Part shown: in pieces, positions 1 through 7,652 of the stretch
How positions within the stretch are numbered: position 1 is the first letter of the stretch
Layout: each line of letters opens with the position of its first letter
Program-made: the position numbers and the translations under genes
Assembly: GCF_009765355.1 (NCBI RefSeq)
Contig: NZ_VTHK01000032.1
Span: 1 to 64,000 of the forward strand
DNA length: 64,000 nt
Direction: 5' to 3'
Source of the DNA: Amycolatopsis anabasis
Lineage (GTDB): Bacteria > Actinomycetota > Actinomycetes > Mycobacteriales > Pseudonocardiaceae
The notes under the pieces: model-generated
Databases searched by the model: none
What the model was told of the DNA's origin: nothing
Seen by the model: only the letters and a program-made list of their open reading frames with translations

Positions 1-226
1 CGGGCAGCCGCGTGGTGAGCGTCCGCGCAAGCACCACCTTCCTCGCCGCCTTATGCTCGGTCAGCTTCAGCGTCCACGCGACTTCGACGGGCACACCCCG
101 GGATCTTCCTTGCAGGTTGTCCAGTTCCGCAATGGCTCTCAACTGCCGAGCCTGCGCCTGCGCGATCACCTCCCCCTCCGATTGAATAATGTCTTTCAGG
201 TCCGCAAGTCTGGTATTTGTTTCCAC
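1..226 (-). CDS. DUF222 / HNH endonuclease-family protein, N-terminal part (runs off window)
   Basis: This is an open frame on the minus strand that leaves the window at base 1; only about 75 N-terminal residues are present. It starts with GTG at 224-226 behind an AGGAG ribosome site (229-234 region). The visible peptide begins METNTRLADLKDIIQ and contains RAIAELDNLQGRSRGVP, then a helix ending in LARTLTTRLP. That pattern (short helical start, 'A-ELD-RG-', then 'A---L-TRLP') is typical of the DUF222 domain that precedes an HNH nuclease domain in the repeated actinobacterial '13E12-type' proteins. The catalytic HNH part would lie outside the window, so nuclease function cannot be confirmed. 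Codon use in the first 20 codons is less GC-rich than its neighbours. A long inverted repeat sits just upstream. Confidence 0.6.
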   Translation of the reverse strand, partial: METNTRLADLKDIIQSEGEVIAQAQARQLRAIAELDNLQGRSRGVPVEVAWTLKLTEHKAARKVVLARTLTTRLP

Positions 227-315
227 GTCTCCTAGTTTATCGAAAACGGAAGATCGACACCTTTCTCGAATGGGTGAATCGGGCACAGAAACCAACGTAA
301 CCGAACGTGCTCATT

Positions 316-380
316 CCGTGGGGAACTGTCGCTGGTGACCAACAACGCGAACCGACCCGAGGAGCGACAGTTTCCCACGG
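316..380. repeat. Long inverted repeat, 18-bp arms
   Basis: The arms at 316-333 and 363-380 are complementary over 18 bp with one mismatch (CCGTGGGGAACTGTCGCT against its partner) and a 29-base loop. It lies between the VOC gene (ending at 522) and the DUF222 gene (starting at 226), both on the minus strand. It could terminate VOC transcription or mark the edge of a mobile or repeated DUF222 unit. There is no U-tract. Confidence 0.6.
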
Positions 381-431
381 CGCGCCGAAGGCGTGCCTGA
401 AACCCAACCCAACTCCAAGAAACGGCAACCA

Positions 432-494
432 CTCACCGCCCCGAACGTGCAACTCACCGCCCCGAACGTGCAATTCGCTTACCCGAACGCGCAA
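432..494. repeat. Short tandem repeat, three 21-bp units
   Basis: Two identical 21-bp units (432-452 and 453-473, beginning CTCACCGCCCCGAACGTGC) are followed by a diverged third unit (474-494) and part of a fourth. No gene is present here. A related degenerate pair occurs on the other strand sense near 46299-46340, so this looks like a dispersed intergenic repeat family. Confidence 0.75.
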
Positions 495-521
495 CTCACC
501 GCACCGCCACCGGCCACCGGA

Positions 522-902
522 TCACTCGAGAGCCGCCCGCGGAATCTGCGTGGTGAAGCAGAAGGGGTGTCCTGCGGGATCGAAGAACACACGCCACTTG
601 TCCGGCCCGGGCTGGGTATCGGCCCGCCGCGCGCCGAGGCGAAGGGCCTCGGCCTCCGCCGCGTCCAGGTCCTGCACATCGAGTTCGAGGTGGATCTGCT
701 TGGGAACCTCGTTGCCGGGCCAGGAAGGCGGCCGGTGGTCCGGCACCTGGATCATCACCAGCAGCATTCGTTCGATCTTCACCGCGACGACCTCGTCCTT
801 GCGCATCACGATCTGACCGTCGAGGAGTTCGGACCAGAACTCCGCCAGTGCGGTGGGATCCGCGCAATCCAACGACACTGCCACCAAATGAGCCACCGCC
901 AT
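522..902 (-). CDS. VOC-family (glyoxalase/bleomycin-resistance fold) protein
   Basis: A 126-residue single-domain VOC protein. The N-terminus (AHLVAVSLDCADPTALAEFW) and the C-terminal FFDPAGHPFCFTTQ are the usual paired beta-alpha-beta signatures of actinobacterial 'glyoxalase-like' proteins. His5, the Glu of HLELDV and the C-terminal segment are candidate metal ligands. Family members include dioxygenases, isomerases and binding proteins for antibiotics, so the substrate is unknown. It stands alone, 42 bp from the ABC gene that also reads leftward, and could be the last gene of that transcript. Confidence 0.85.
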   Translation of the reverse strand: MAVAHLVAVSLDCADPTALAEFWSELLDGQIVMRKDEVVAVKIERMLLVMIQVPDHRPPSWPGNEVPKQIHLELDVQDLDAAEAEALRLGARRADTQPGPDKWRVFFDPAGHPFCFTTQIPRAALE

Positions 903-943
903 AGGCCGAGCCTAGCGAGAATCAAGATCGCGGGAAATCCGGA

Positions 944-1609
944 TCAACCGCTGAGCACGCCGTCGAGCAGGTGGATACGGCGATCGGCGACCCGGTGGAC
1001 CGCGTCGTCGTGCGTCGCGACGAGGACCGCGGCGCCCTCGTCGGCACACCGGCGCAGCAGGTCCAGCACGGCGGGTGTGCTTCCCGGGTCGAGGTGTGCG
1101 GTCGGTTCGTCGGTGAGCAGCACCTTCGGCCGCCCGCTCACCGCGCGGGCCAGCGCCGCGCGCTGTTGCTGACCGAACGAGACCTCCGGCGGATACCGGT
1201 CGCCGAGCCCGTCGATGCCGAGCCCGGCCAGCAGTTCGCCGACCCGCGCGCGGATTTCCCGTTCGCCCGGGCGATTGCCGTCCACCGCGAGCCGGAGCGG
1301 CAGGGCCACGTTCTCCGCGATGGTCAGTTCACCCGCGAGGCCGAGTGCCTGGGGGAGGACCGCGCAGGTGTGCCAAGGCGGCGCGCCGGCGATCGGCACC
1401 CCGTTGAGCAGTACGCTGCCCGAATCCGGGGTGTCGAATCCGCCCAGCAGCGCCAGCAGCAGGCTCTTGCCCGAACCGGACCGGCCGAACAGCGTGACCA
1501 GTTCACCGCTGGAGACCGAGAGTTCCAGGCCGCGCAGGACGTCGACGGCTCCGCTGGGATGCGCGAACCGGCGCCGCAGGCCGATCGCGCGCAGGATCGG
1601 CCGGTTCAC
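944..1609 (-). CDS. ABC transporter ATP-binding protein
   Basis: A 221-residue ATPase of the MacB/LolD type that would power the permease encoded by 2276-4855. Walker A is GRSGSGKSLLL and Walker B is VLLTDEPT, followed by the H-loop in VATHDD. The ABC signature reads SFGQQQ rather than SGGQQ, a departure in the second position. I place the start at the GTG at 1609, because it overlaps the stop of the upstream ATPase (GTGA) and gives the usual family length; a longer reading frame upstream is only read-through over that neighbour. With 1606-2271 it makes a pair of half ATPases, probably a heterodimer. Confidence 0.88.
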   Translation of the reverse strand: MNRPILRAIGLRRRFAHPSGAVDVLRGLELSVSSGELVTLFGRSGSGKSLLLALLGGFDTPDSGSVLLNGVPIAGAPPWHTCAVLPQALGLAGELTIAENVALPLRLAVDGNRPGEREIRARVGELLAGLGIDGLGDRYPPEVSFGQQQRAALARAVSGRPKVLLTDEPTAHLDPGSTPAVLDLLRRCADEGAAVLVATHDDAVHRVADRRIHLLDGVLSG

Positions 1610-2271
1610 CGTTCGACTCCGGCCAGCGCGCCGCCGCGCAGCCGCGCGACCCTGGTTCCCAGGCCGATCAGCCGATCGTCGTGGGACGCGACGAGCACCG
1701 CGAACTCCTGGGCCACCAGCTCCCGCAGCGTCTCCAGCACCAGATCCGCGGACGCCCGGTCGAGCTGCGAGGTCGGTTCGTCGGCCAGGATCACCGAGCA
1801 CCCGCGGGCGAGCGCGCAGCCGAACGCCAGCCGTTGCTGCTGGCCGCCGGACAACGCGGCGATCGGCCAGGCGCCGGTTCCGGGCAGCCCGAGCCGGTCG
1901 AGGATCTCGGCGGGCCGGCAGGTCCGGCGGGCGGATCGCGCCGCGGCCACCAGGTTGTCCGCGACTGTGAGGTGGGGGAGCAGGTTGTCCGGCGGGTTCT
2001 GGAACACCAGGCCGAGGTGTTCGCGGCGCAGGGCGCGGCGTTCGGCGTGCCGCAGCGGACCGGTTTCCCGGCCGCGGAACCGGATCTCGCCCCGGGTGGG
2101 CGGCTCGACCAGCGCCAGCACGCGCAACAGGGTCGACTTGCCCGAACCCGAGGGCCCGGCGAACACCGTCATCCCGGCGCGCGGCACGTCGAGGGTCACG
2201 TCCCGGATGCCGGGCACCGTGCCCGCGGCGGTCGGGTAGTCGACCCCGACCCCGCTGAGCCGGAAGATCAT
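1606..2271 (-). CDS. ABC transporter ATP-binding protein
   Basis: A second 221-residue ATPase of the same exporter. Walker A is GPSGSGKSTLL, the signature is the canonical LSGGQQQR, Walker B is VILADEPT, and the H-loop lies in VASHDD. The ATG at 2271 is chosen because it lies 4 bp after the permease stop and gives the normal N-terminus MIFRLSGVGVDYP. The stop overlaps the GTG of the next ATPase, so the two are translationally coupled. Lipoprotein, antibiotic or peptide export are the common jobs of this class; the sequence does not tell which. Confidence 0.88.
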   Translation of the reverse strand: MIFRLSGVGVDYPTAAGTVPGIRDVTLDVPRAGMTVFAGPSGSGKSTLLRVLALVEPPTRGEIRFRGRETGPLRHAERRALRREHLGLVFQNPPDNLLPHLTVADNLVAAARSARRTCRPAEILDRLGLPGTGAWPIAALSGGQQQRLAFGCALARGCSVILADEPTSQLDRASADLVLETLRELVAQEFAVLVASHDDRLIGLGTRVARLRGGALAGVER

Positions 2272-2275
2272 CTCG

Positions 2276-4855
2276 TCAGGCACGCAACAACTCCGCGGTC
2301 CGGGTGGTGCGCACCGAGCGCACCGCGAGCCAGCCGGCCAGCACGACGACCAGCAGGCCGATACCGAGCACGCCGAGGACGAACGGCGTGGCATCCGGCG
2401 GCGTGGATCGCGGGGCCAGCCAGGTGGCGGGGTCGAACCGGGGCGCGGAGACCGCCGCGACGCCCGTCCCGCAGACCACCCCGATCAGCACGGCGAATCC
2501 GGCCAGCGCACCCAGTTCGAGCAGATGGCTGCCCAGCATCGCCTTGCCGCTCATCCCCATGCGCAGCACCAGCGCACCGGCGAGCGCGTTCTGCCGCCTG
2601 CGGAGTTCGACCGCGACGAGCAGGCCGAGCACCGCGACCACCCCGAGCACGACGCCCAGCACCCGGACATAGGAGAACGTCCACTCCACGACGTAGAACG
2701 GTAGCGCGTCGAGCGCGGTCGCCTTGCTGAGCGGATTGTGCACGGCCAGGCCCAACGCGGTGAGCGCGTGCGAGGTCGTCTCGAGCGAGGCGCCGGACAG
2801 CACGCTCCAGCGGGGAACCGCCGCCAGTTGTTCCGGGGTGAGTGAACTGCGGGAGATCACATAGCCGGGCTTGCCGCCGATCAGGGGGAACACCGGCAGA
2901 TCGGCGATCGGCACCGCATCCGGCAAACCGGGCAGCGCGAGGCTTTGCGCGTCGGTGTGGCCGATCCGGATCGCGGGCAGCCCGGGTCCACTTCGGACAT
3001 CGAGCCGGTGCAGCAGTTCGTTCGCCCGCTCGGGCGTCAGGTCACCGAGCCAGGCGGCGGTGGCGAAGGTGGCCGGGTCGACCACCAGCACCACGCTTCC
3101 GGTCCCGGTGATCTCGCCGACCAGGCTGCTGTTCCCGCGCAGTTCGGCGGGCAGCGGAACGGCTCCGGTGCCGAGCTTGGTCTCCGTGTCGACCTTGGTG
3201 TTGGCGCCGACGAACAAACCGGACTTCTCCTCGAGCGCCTGCCGCTGCCCGGCGGCGATGCCGTCCCCGGTGGCCAGCGTCCCGATCGCGAGGACGCCGA
3301 TCACCAGCACCCCGGTCACCGGGGCGCGGGCACTGGCCAGCCTGCGGATCGCGAGTTGCAGGGCCGGGCGGGACCAGAACCGGGCCCGGTGCGAAACCCG
3401 CAACAGCAGCCAGACCACCCGCGCCGCGAGCAGTCCCGCGGTGAGCACCACGCACACCGGGTAGGTCAGCGCGATCGGGTCCACTCCGGGCAAAGGGCTG
3501 CCGCGGGCGCCGGTGAGCCGGGTCCAGCCGAGCACCGCCAGCCCGGCGGTGACCAGTTCCCACGGGAACAGCGCGAGCAGCCGCCGACGGGTGCGCCGGG
3601 GACGGGTCCGGCCGAGCTGGAAATCCCGGTGCGACCGCACGGCCACCACCCCGGCCGGTAGCAGCAGGGACACCACCAGGACCGCCGCGGCGATTCCGGC
3701 CGCGGCGAACGCGGCGGGCGGATCGACCCCGCCGGGCGGGCCGTAGACCCCGAGCGACAGACCGGCCAGCACGGCTCCGGCAGCCCCGCCGATCAGCACC
3801 GGGAGCGCGAGTTCGGCGACCGCGAGGGCGCCCAGCGCGGCGGGGGAACTGCCGCGCGCGGAAAGCAGTCGCAGTTGCGCGTGCCGCCGGTGGTACCACT
3901 GCAACCCGATCGTCCCGATCCCCGCGCAGCCGACCAGCACGCTCAACACGGACAACGGCATGATCGAGAACGCCACGTTCTCCTGCGCCTGCCGGGCGAT
4001 CCCCACCGAGCGTTCGAAGGGGACGGCGGCGGTCAGGCCCCCGGCCAGCCCTTGCCGGTCGAGGTCCGCGCGCACGGCGGCCACCAGCGCCTTCGACCGC
4101 TCGAGGGTGTCCTGCGCCGCCCCGAGCGTGCGCGGAACCGGTTCGGGGAACGTCGCGCTGAAGCTCAGCGACCGCGCGCCCAGCCGGGTCGCCGCCTCGG
4201 TGAAGCTCGCCCGGTCGGTCGCGAACAGGGTGTGGAAGCGCTTGTCCGCCACGCCGCTGTGCGCGGCCAGGGTGCCCTGGGAGCACCACCACGGCGGCAC
4301 CGGGGTGTAGAGGTCGCGGTACACCCCGGTCACCGGTGGCAGTGCGGCGCCGCCGAACGTGCCGGTCAGGGGCAGCGGCAGCCGCGCGTAGTCGGCGACT
4401 TCCGAGTTGATCCAGAGACCGCTGCCCCGATCACCGCGCAGCAGAGCGAGGTTGTCCGTATCGCCGTCGCGGTAGGACAGGTTGAAGGAGTACGCGACGC
4501 CCTGGTACGTGATTTCGTAGCGTCCGCCCGCATACAAGCCGATCGTCGGGGCGGCGAATCCGTGCGCGGCGGCCTGCCGTTCGATCGTCGCGATCAGCGC
4601 GGGGGCGGCCGTGATCGATGCGGGTGTCATGGTGAAGGTCGGCCCGAAGCCGTCCGGGCAGACCGTTCCCGCCTGGTACTGGGCGGCCGCGCCACCGGAC
4701 GCCGAGGCGGTGAGCACGGCGGCCACCGCGAGAAAACCGGACAGCAGTGCGGTCACCGCCGCCGCGACGAGCGTCAGCGGGCTGGCGAGCGCCGCCCGCG
4801 GAGCCGCGCGCAGGACCGGACCGCCGAGCGAGAACTTTCCCCAGTGCACCCCCAT
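2276..4855 (-). CDS. FtsX-like ABC transporter permease
   Basis: An 859-residue integral membrane protein. One membrane helix (ALASPLTLVAAAVTALLSGF) sits near the N-terminus and is followed by a large extracytoplasmic region, a central group of helices around residues 330-560, a second exported domain and three C-terminal helices ending at LVVVLAGWLAVRSVRTTRTAELLRA. This duplicated arrangement is typical of long MacB/FtsX-family permeases of actinobacteria. The ATG at 4855 is preferred; an in-frame GTG lies two codons upstream at 4861. It is the first gene of a three-gene leftward operon with both ATPases and faces the TetR gene across a palindrome, so TetR control is likely. Confidence 0.85.
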   Translation of the reverse strand: MGVHWGKFSLGGPVLRAAPRAALASPLTLVAAAVTALLSGFLAVAAVLTASASGGAAAQYQAGTVCPDGFGPTFTMTPASITAAPALIATIERQAAAHGFAAPTIGLYAGGRYEITYQGVAYSFNLSYRDGDTDNLALLRGDRGSGLWINSEVADYARLPLPLTGTFGGAALPPVTGVYRDLYTPVPPWWCSQGTLAAHSGVADKRFHTLFATDRASFTEAATRLGARSLSFSATFPEPVPRTLGAAQDTLERSKALVAAVRADLDRQGLAGGLTAAVPFERSVGIARQAQENVAFSIMPLSVLSVLVGCAGIGTIGLQWYHRRHAQLRLLSARGSSPAALGALAVAELALPVLIGGAAGAVLAGLSLGVYGPPGGVDPPAAFAAAGIAAAVLVVSLLLPAGVVAVRSHRDFQLGRTRPRRTRRRLLALFPWELVTAGLAVLGWTRLTGARGSPLPGVDPIALTYPVCVVLTAGLLAARVVWLLLRVSHRARFWSRPALQLAIRRLASARAPVTGVLVIGVLAIGTLATGDGIAAGQRQALEEKSGLFVGANTKVDTETKLGTGAVPLPAELRGNSSLVGEITGTGSVVLVVDPATFATAAWLGDLTPERANELLHRLDVRSGPGLPAIRIGHTDAQSLALPGLPDAVPIADLPVFPLIGGKPGYVISRSSLTPEQLAAVPRWSVLSGASLETTSHALTALGLAVHNPLSKATALDALPFYVVEWTFSYVRVLGVVLGVVAVLGLLVAVELRRRQNALAGALVLRMGMSGKAMLGSHLLELGALAGFAVLIGVVCGTGVAAVSAPRFDPATWLAPRSTPPDATPFVLGVLGIGLLVVVLAGWLAVRSVRTTRTAELLRA

Positions 4856-4937
4856 GGGCACCGAGACTATCTCGCCCGAACCGGTCGGCGAACCTCTTGC
4901 GCGTCGAACAGGGCCGGCGCTACCGTCGAAGTGACCA

Positions 4938-4965
4938 GTTGACCAGAATGGCAAAACTGGTCAAC
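4938..4965. promoter_or_regulatory. Palindromic operator in the divergent ABC/TetR promoter
   Basis: Perfect 9-bp arms GTTGACCAG (4938-4946) and CTGGTCAAC (4957-4965) are separated by 10 bp. The left arm is preceded by a partial direct copy, GTGACCAG (4931-4938). It lies 21 bp before the TetR GTG start and about 80 bp from the permease start, which suits a TetR site controlling both directions. A possible ATG at 4948 falls inside the operator and is not used here. Confidence 0.75.
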
Positions 4966-4986
4966 ACGTCAGACAAGGGGCCTGTC

Positions 4987-5691
4987 GTGCCGGAGAACCG
5001 GAACTATCCCGTCGGCCGAGCCGATCGGATCCTCGACGCCGCGGGCGCGCTGCTGGTGCGCCTGGGCTACCGGAAAGTGACCATCGAGGACATCGCGCGG
5101 CAGGCCGATATCGGGAAGGGCACGATCTACCTGCATTGGCGCACCAAGGAGCAGCTGTTCGAGGCGCTGATGCTGCGCGAGTTCAGCACGCTCCTCGCCG
5201 AACTCGTGGACCGGGTGCGCGCGGACCCCGCCGAGATCGTCCCGCACCGCTTCTTCCGCGCCTCGTTCCTCGCCGCGCACCGAAGGCCGTTGGTGACGGC
5301 GTTGATCGCCGGGGATCGCGAGCTGCTCGGCAGGCTGCTCGACCACCCCCTGCACGGGCACGATCTGGTGGCGAAGGAACAGTTCTACGAGTTGATGACC
5401 CGCAACGGCCTGGTGCGGGACGACATCCCGAACCTCGCGTACGCGATGGAGGCCACCGAAGTCGGTTTCCACCTGGCCGGTGGTCTCCACGTGGGGGAGG
5501 GCGGTCTCGAACCGGAGGCCGAGGCCGACGCGCTCGCGCACACCATCCGGCATGCCTTCGAACCGGCCACCGAGCCCCCTGCCGAGGCGGTGGCCGCGAC
5601 CGCGGCCGAACTCATCGCGATCTTCGAGGAAACGGCCGCGGGCTACCAAAAATGGATCTACCCGCATGATCCGGCACCGGGGCCGGCCTGA
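4987..5691 (+). CDS. TetR/AcrR-family transcriptional regulator
   Basis: A 234-residue one-component repressor. The N-terminal helix-turn-helix is RILDAAGALLVRLGYRKVTIEDIARQADIGKGTIYLHW (split here by eye: ILDAA, TIEDIARQADI, GTIYLHW). The C-terminal ligand domain has no recognisable specificity. The GTG at 4987 is chosen because AAGGGG ends 6 bp before it and because an upstream in-frame ATG at 4948 falls in the operator palindrome. It precedes the P450 gene by 29 bp in the same direction, so TetR and P450 probably form one transcript, with the ABC exporter as divergent target: a typical drug- or metabolite-sensing unit. Confidence 0.9.
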   Translation: MPENRNYPVGRADRILDAAGALLVRLGYRKVTIEDIARQADIGKGTIYLHWRTKEQLFEALMLREFSTLLAELVDRVRADPAEIVPHRFFRASFLAAHRRPLVTALIAGDRELLGRLLDHPLHGHDLVAKEQFYELMTRNGLVRDDIPNLAYAMEATEVGFHLAGGLHVGEGGLEPEAEADALAHTIRHAFEPATEPPAEAVAATAAELIAIFEETAAGYQKWIYPHDPAPGPA

Positions 5692-5720
5692 TCTCCGGCT
5701 CCCAAGCGAAGGGGCAGCAC

Positions 5721-6920
5721 ATGACCATGCTCGCCGATAACTGGGGCGTTTCCGAATCGCAGTTCTGGCTGCGCGGCGAAACTCCCGGAGAACCCGTCCA
5801 GTTCGCTCCCGAGCAAGGGATGTGGAACGTGTACGGCTATCCCGAAACGATCGAGATCCTCAGCGATCCGGCCACGTTCTCCTCGGACACCGGCCGCGTG
5901 GTGCCCGAATCGATCGCACCCGACAAGGACGAGACCGCCGAGGGAAACCTCATCCGGCTGGACCCGCCCGAACACAACAAATTGCGCAAACTGGTCAGCC
6001 ATGCCTTCACCCCGAAGGTCGTCGCGGACCTCGAACCGCGGATCGCCGCGCTGACCCGGGAACTGCTCGACGCGGCCGACGGGACACGGATCGACCTGGT
6101 GGCCGACCTCGCCTACCCGTTGCCGGTCATCGTCATCGCGGAACTGCTGGGCGTGCCCGGCTCCGACCGGAACCTGTTCAAGCAGTGGGTCGACAAGATG
6201 ATCGAGGCCTCCAAGGATTTCTCCCTGACCGAACAGAGCGAAGCGCAGAAGGCCAAGCTCGCGGTTTCCCGGGAACAACGGAAGCTGCTGACCGATTACC
6301 TCGGCGAGCACGCCGCGGACCGCAGGCGGCATCCGCGCGAGGACCTGCTCACCAAGCTCGTCGAGTCCGAAGTGGACGGTGAACGGCTCACCGCCAACCA
6401 GATCGTGAACTTCGCGGCCCTGCTGCTGGTCGCCGGGCACATCACCACCACGATGCTGCTGGGCAACACGGTGCTCTGCCTGGACGCGCATCCCGGACAA
6501 CTCGCGCGCGTCCGGGCGGACCGGTCGACGGTGCCGGGTGCGATCGAAGAATCGCTCCGCTTCCTCAGCCCGTTCGCCACGCTCGCCCGGGTCACCAACC
6601 GGGATGTCGAACTCGGCGGCGTGGCGGTGCCCGCGGACCAGATGCTGCTGCTGTGGATCGCGGCCGCGAACCGGGATCCGCGCCAGTTCGCCGATCCGCA
6701 CACCTTCGATCCGTGCCGGGACCCGAACCCGCAGGTCGGCTTCGGGCGCGGGGTGCACTTCTGCCTCGGCGCACCGCTGGCCCGGCTGGAAGGGCGGATC
6801 GCGCTGAACATCCTGCTGGACCGGTATCCGGCCCTGCGCACCGATCCGGAGCGCCCGCCGGAGTTCATCGACAGCCCGAACATGACCGGGGTCAGCAAAC
6901 TCCCGTTGCTGCTCGCCTGA
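5721..6920 (+). CDS. Cytochrome P450
   Basis: A soluble 399-residue bacterial class I P450 (monooxygenase needing ferredoxin and reductase, neither of which is in the window). Heme-binding loop FGRGVHFCLG has Cys348 as thiolate ligand, and the ExxR motif is EESLR. The I-helix reads AGHITTT: the usual acidic residue before the catalytic Thr is Ile241. This variant occurs in some CYP107-like enzymes, but it removes the standard proton-relay acid. AAGGGG lies 8 bp before the ATG; a second ATG follows two codons later. It is co-directional with the TetR gene, so its substrate may be the effector of that regulator. Confidence 0.93.
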   Translation: MTMLADNWGVSESQFWLRGETPGEPVQFAPEQGMWNVYGYPETIEILSDPATFSSDTGRVVPESIAPDKDETAEGNLIRLDPPEHNKLRKLVSHAFTPKVVADLEPRIAALTRELLDAADGTRIDLVADLAYPLPVIVIAELLGVPGSDRNLFKQWVDKMIEASKDFSLTEQSEAQKAKLAVSREQRKLLTDYLGEHAADRRRHPREDLLTKLVESEVDGERLTANQIVNFAALLLVAGHITTTMLLGNTVLCLDAHPGQLARVRADRSTVPGAIEESLRFLSPFATLARVTNRDVELGGVAVPADQMLLLWIAAANRDPRQFADPHTFDPCRDPNPQVGFGRGVHFCLGAPLARLEGRIALNILLDRYPALRTDPERPPEFIDSPNMTGVSKLPLLLA

Positions 6921-6961
6921 CCGGAAACAGAAGGGGTTCGCACCCTGCCGACAAGGGCCGC

Positions 6962-7017
6962 CGCTTCTTGGGGGTGTGACTGTTTGGACCGGTTCCAACC
7001 GGCCTGTCCACGCACGA
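6962..7017. repeat. Intergenic hairpin repeat, copy A
   Basis: Contains the palindromic core CCGGTTccAACCGG (6989-7002). The flanks (CGCTTCTTGGGGGTGTGA on the left and CACGCACGACT on the right) resemble those of the hairpin at 47091-47150, which has the same GGTTCCAACC centre. It lies between the P450 and the next TetR gene and may act as terminator. The two copies indicate a dispersed repeat. Confidence 0.55.
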
Positions 7018-7054
7018 CTGTTGCCGGTCTGGCCGAGGTGTGCCACACTCTCCA

Positions 7055-7070
7055 CCAACCACTTGGTTGG
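7055..7070. promoter_or_regulatory. TetR-type operator palindrome
   Basis: CCAACCACTTGGTTGG: 6-bp arms CCAACC and GGTTGG with a 4-bp centre, ending 7 bp before the ATG of the following TetR gene and just before its GGGAGG ribosome site. Its position indicates autorepression of the TetR-LLM pair. Confidence 0.7.
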
Positions 7071-7077
7071 GAGGGTG

Positions 7078-7623
7078 ATGGTGGAGCGTGCCGACCGGCG
7101 GGCGGAGATCGTCCGTGCCGCGTTTCGTCAGGTGGCCGACGTGGGCTTCGAGGGGTTGCGCCTGCGCCAGATCGCCGAGGATGTCGGGATCGATCATTCG
7201 ACGCTGCACCACCACTTTCCGGGGAAGAAGGACATCGTCGCCGGGGTTGCCGAATACGCGATCGGCCAGTTCGCGGCCACGCCGCCGGCGGGCGCCGGTC
7301 CGCTGGAGTCCTTGCGGGGATACCTGAGGCATTTGCGCGAGTTGCTGGCGGACTCGCCGGAGGTGTTCGTGGTGACCGCCGAGCTCGACCTGCGTGCTCG
7401 CCGCGATCCGGTGGTCCGGGCGGTGCTGGAACAGCACGAGGCCAACTGGCGGCGGTCGTTGGGCGATTTGCTGGCCGCGGGGGACGCGCGCGGTGTGTGG
7501 TCGCGTCGCGTGGGTGCGGAGGGGACGGTGGAACTGGTGATCGCGGTGGTCAAAGGCGTTCAGCTGGCGCCGGACGCGGCGGGCGCCGCATTCGCGCAAC
7601 TGGATGCCTTGCTCGCCAAATAG
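7078..7623 (+). CDS. TetR/AcrR-family transcriptional regulator
   Basis: A repressor of about 181 residues. The helix-turn-helix covers IVRAAFRQVADVGFEG, LRLRQIAEDVGI and STLHHHFPGKKD. The C-terminal half is a TetR_C-type helical domain (LRHLRELLADSPEVFVVTAE and following). The start is ATG 7078; a GTG one codon later has the better spacing from GGGAGG (7069-7074) and may be the true start. A palindrome overlaps the promoter. The LLM oxidoreductase follows by 29 bp on the same strand and is the probable partner. Confidence 0.9.
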   Translation: MVERADRRAEIVRAAFRQVADVGFEGLRLRQIAEDVGIDHSTLHHHFPGKKDIVAGVAEYAIGQFAATPPAGAGPLESLRGYLRHLRELLADSPEVFVVTAELDLRARRDPVVRAVLEQHEANWRRSLGDLLAAGDARGVWSRRVGAEGTVELVIAVVKGVQLAPDAAGAAFAQLDALLAK

Positions 7624-7652
7624 TTCATGGAGCACAGGAGAGGATCTCAGGA

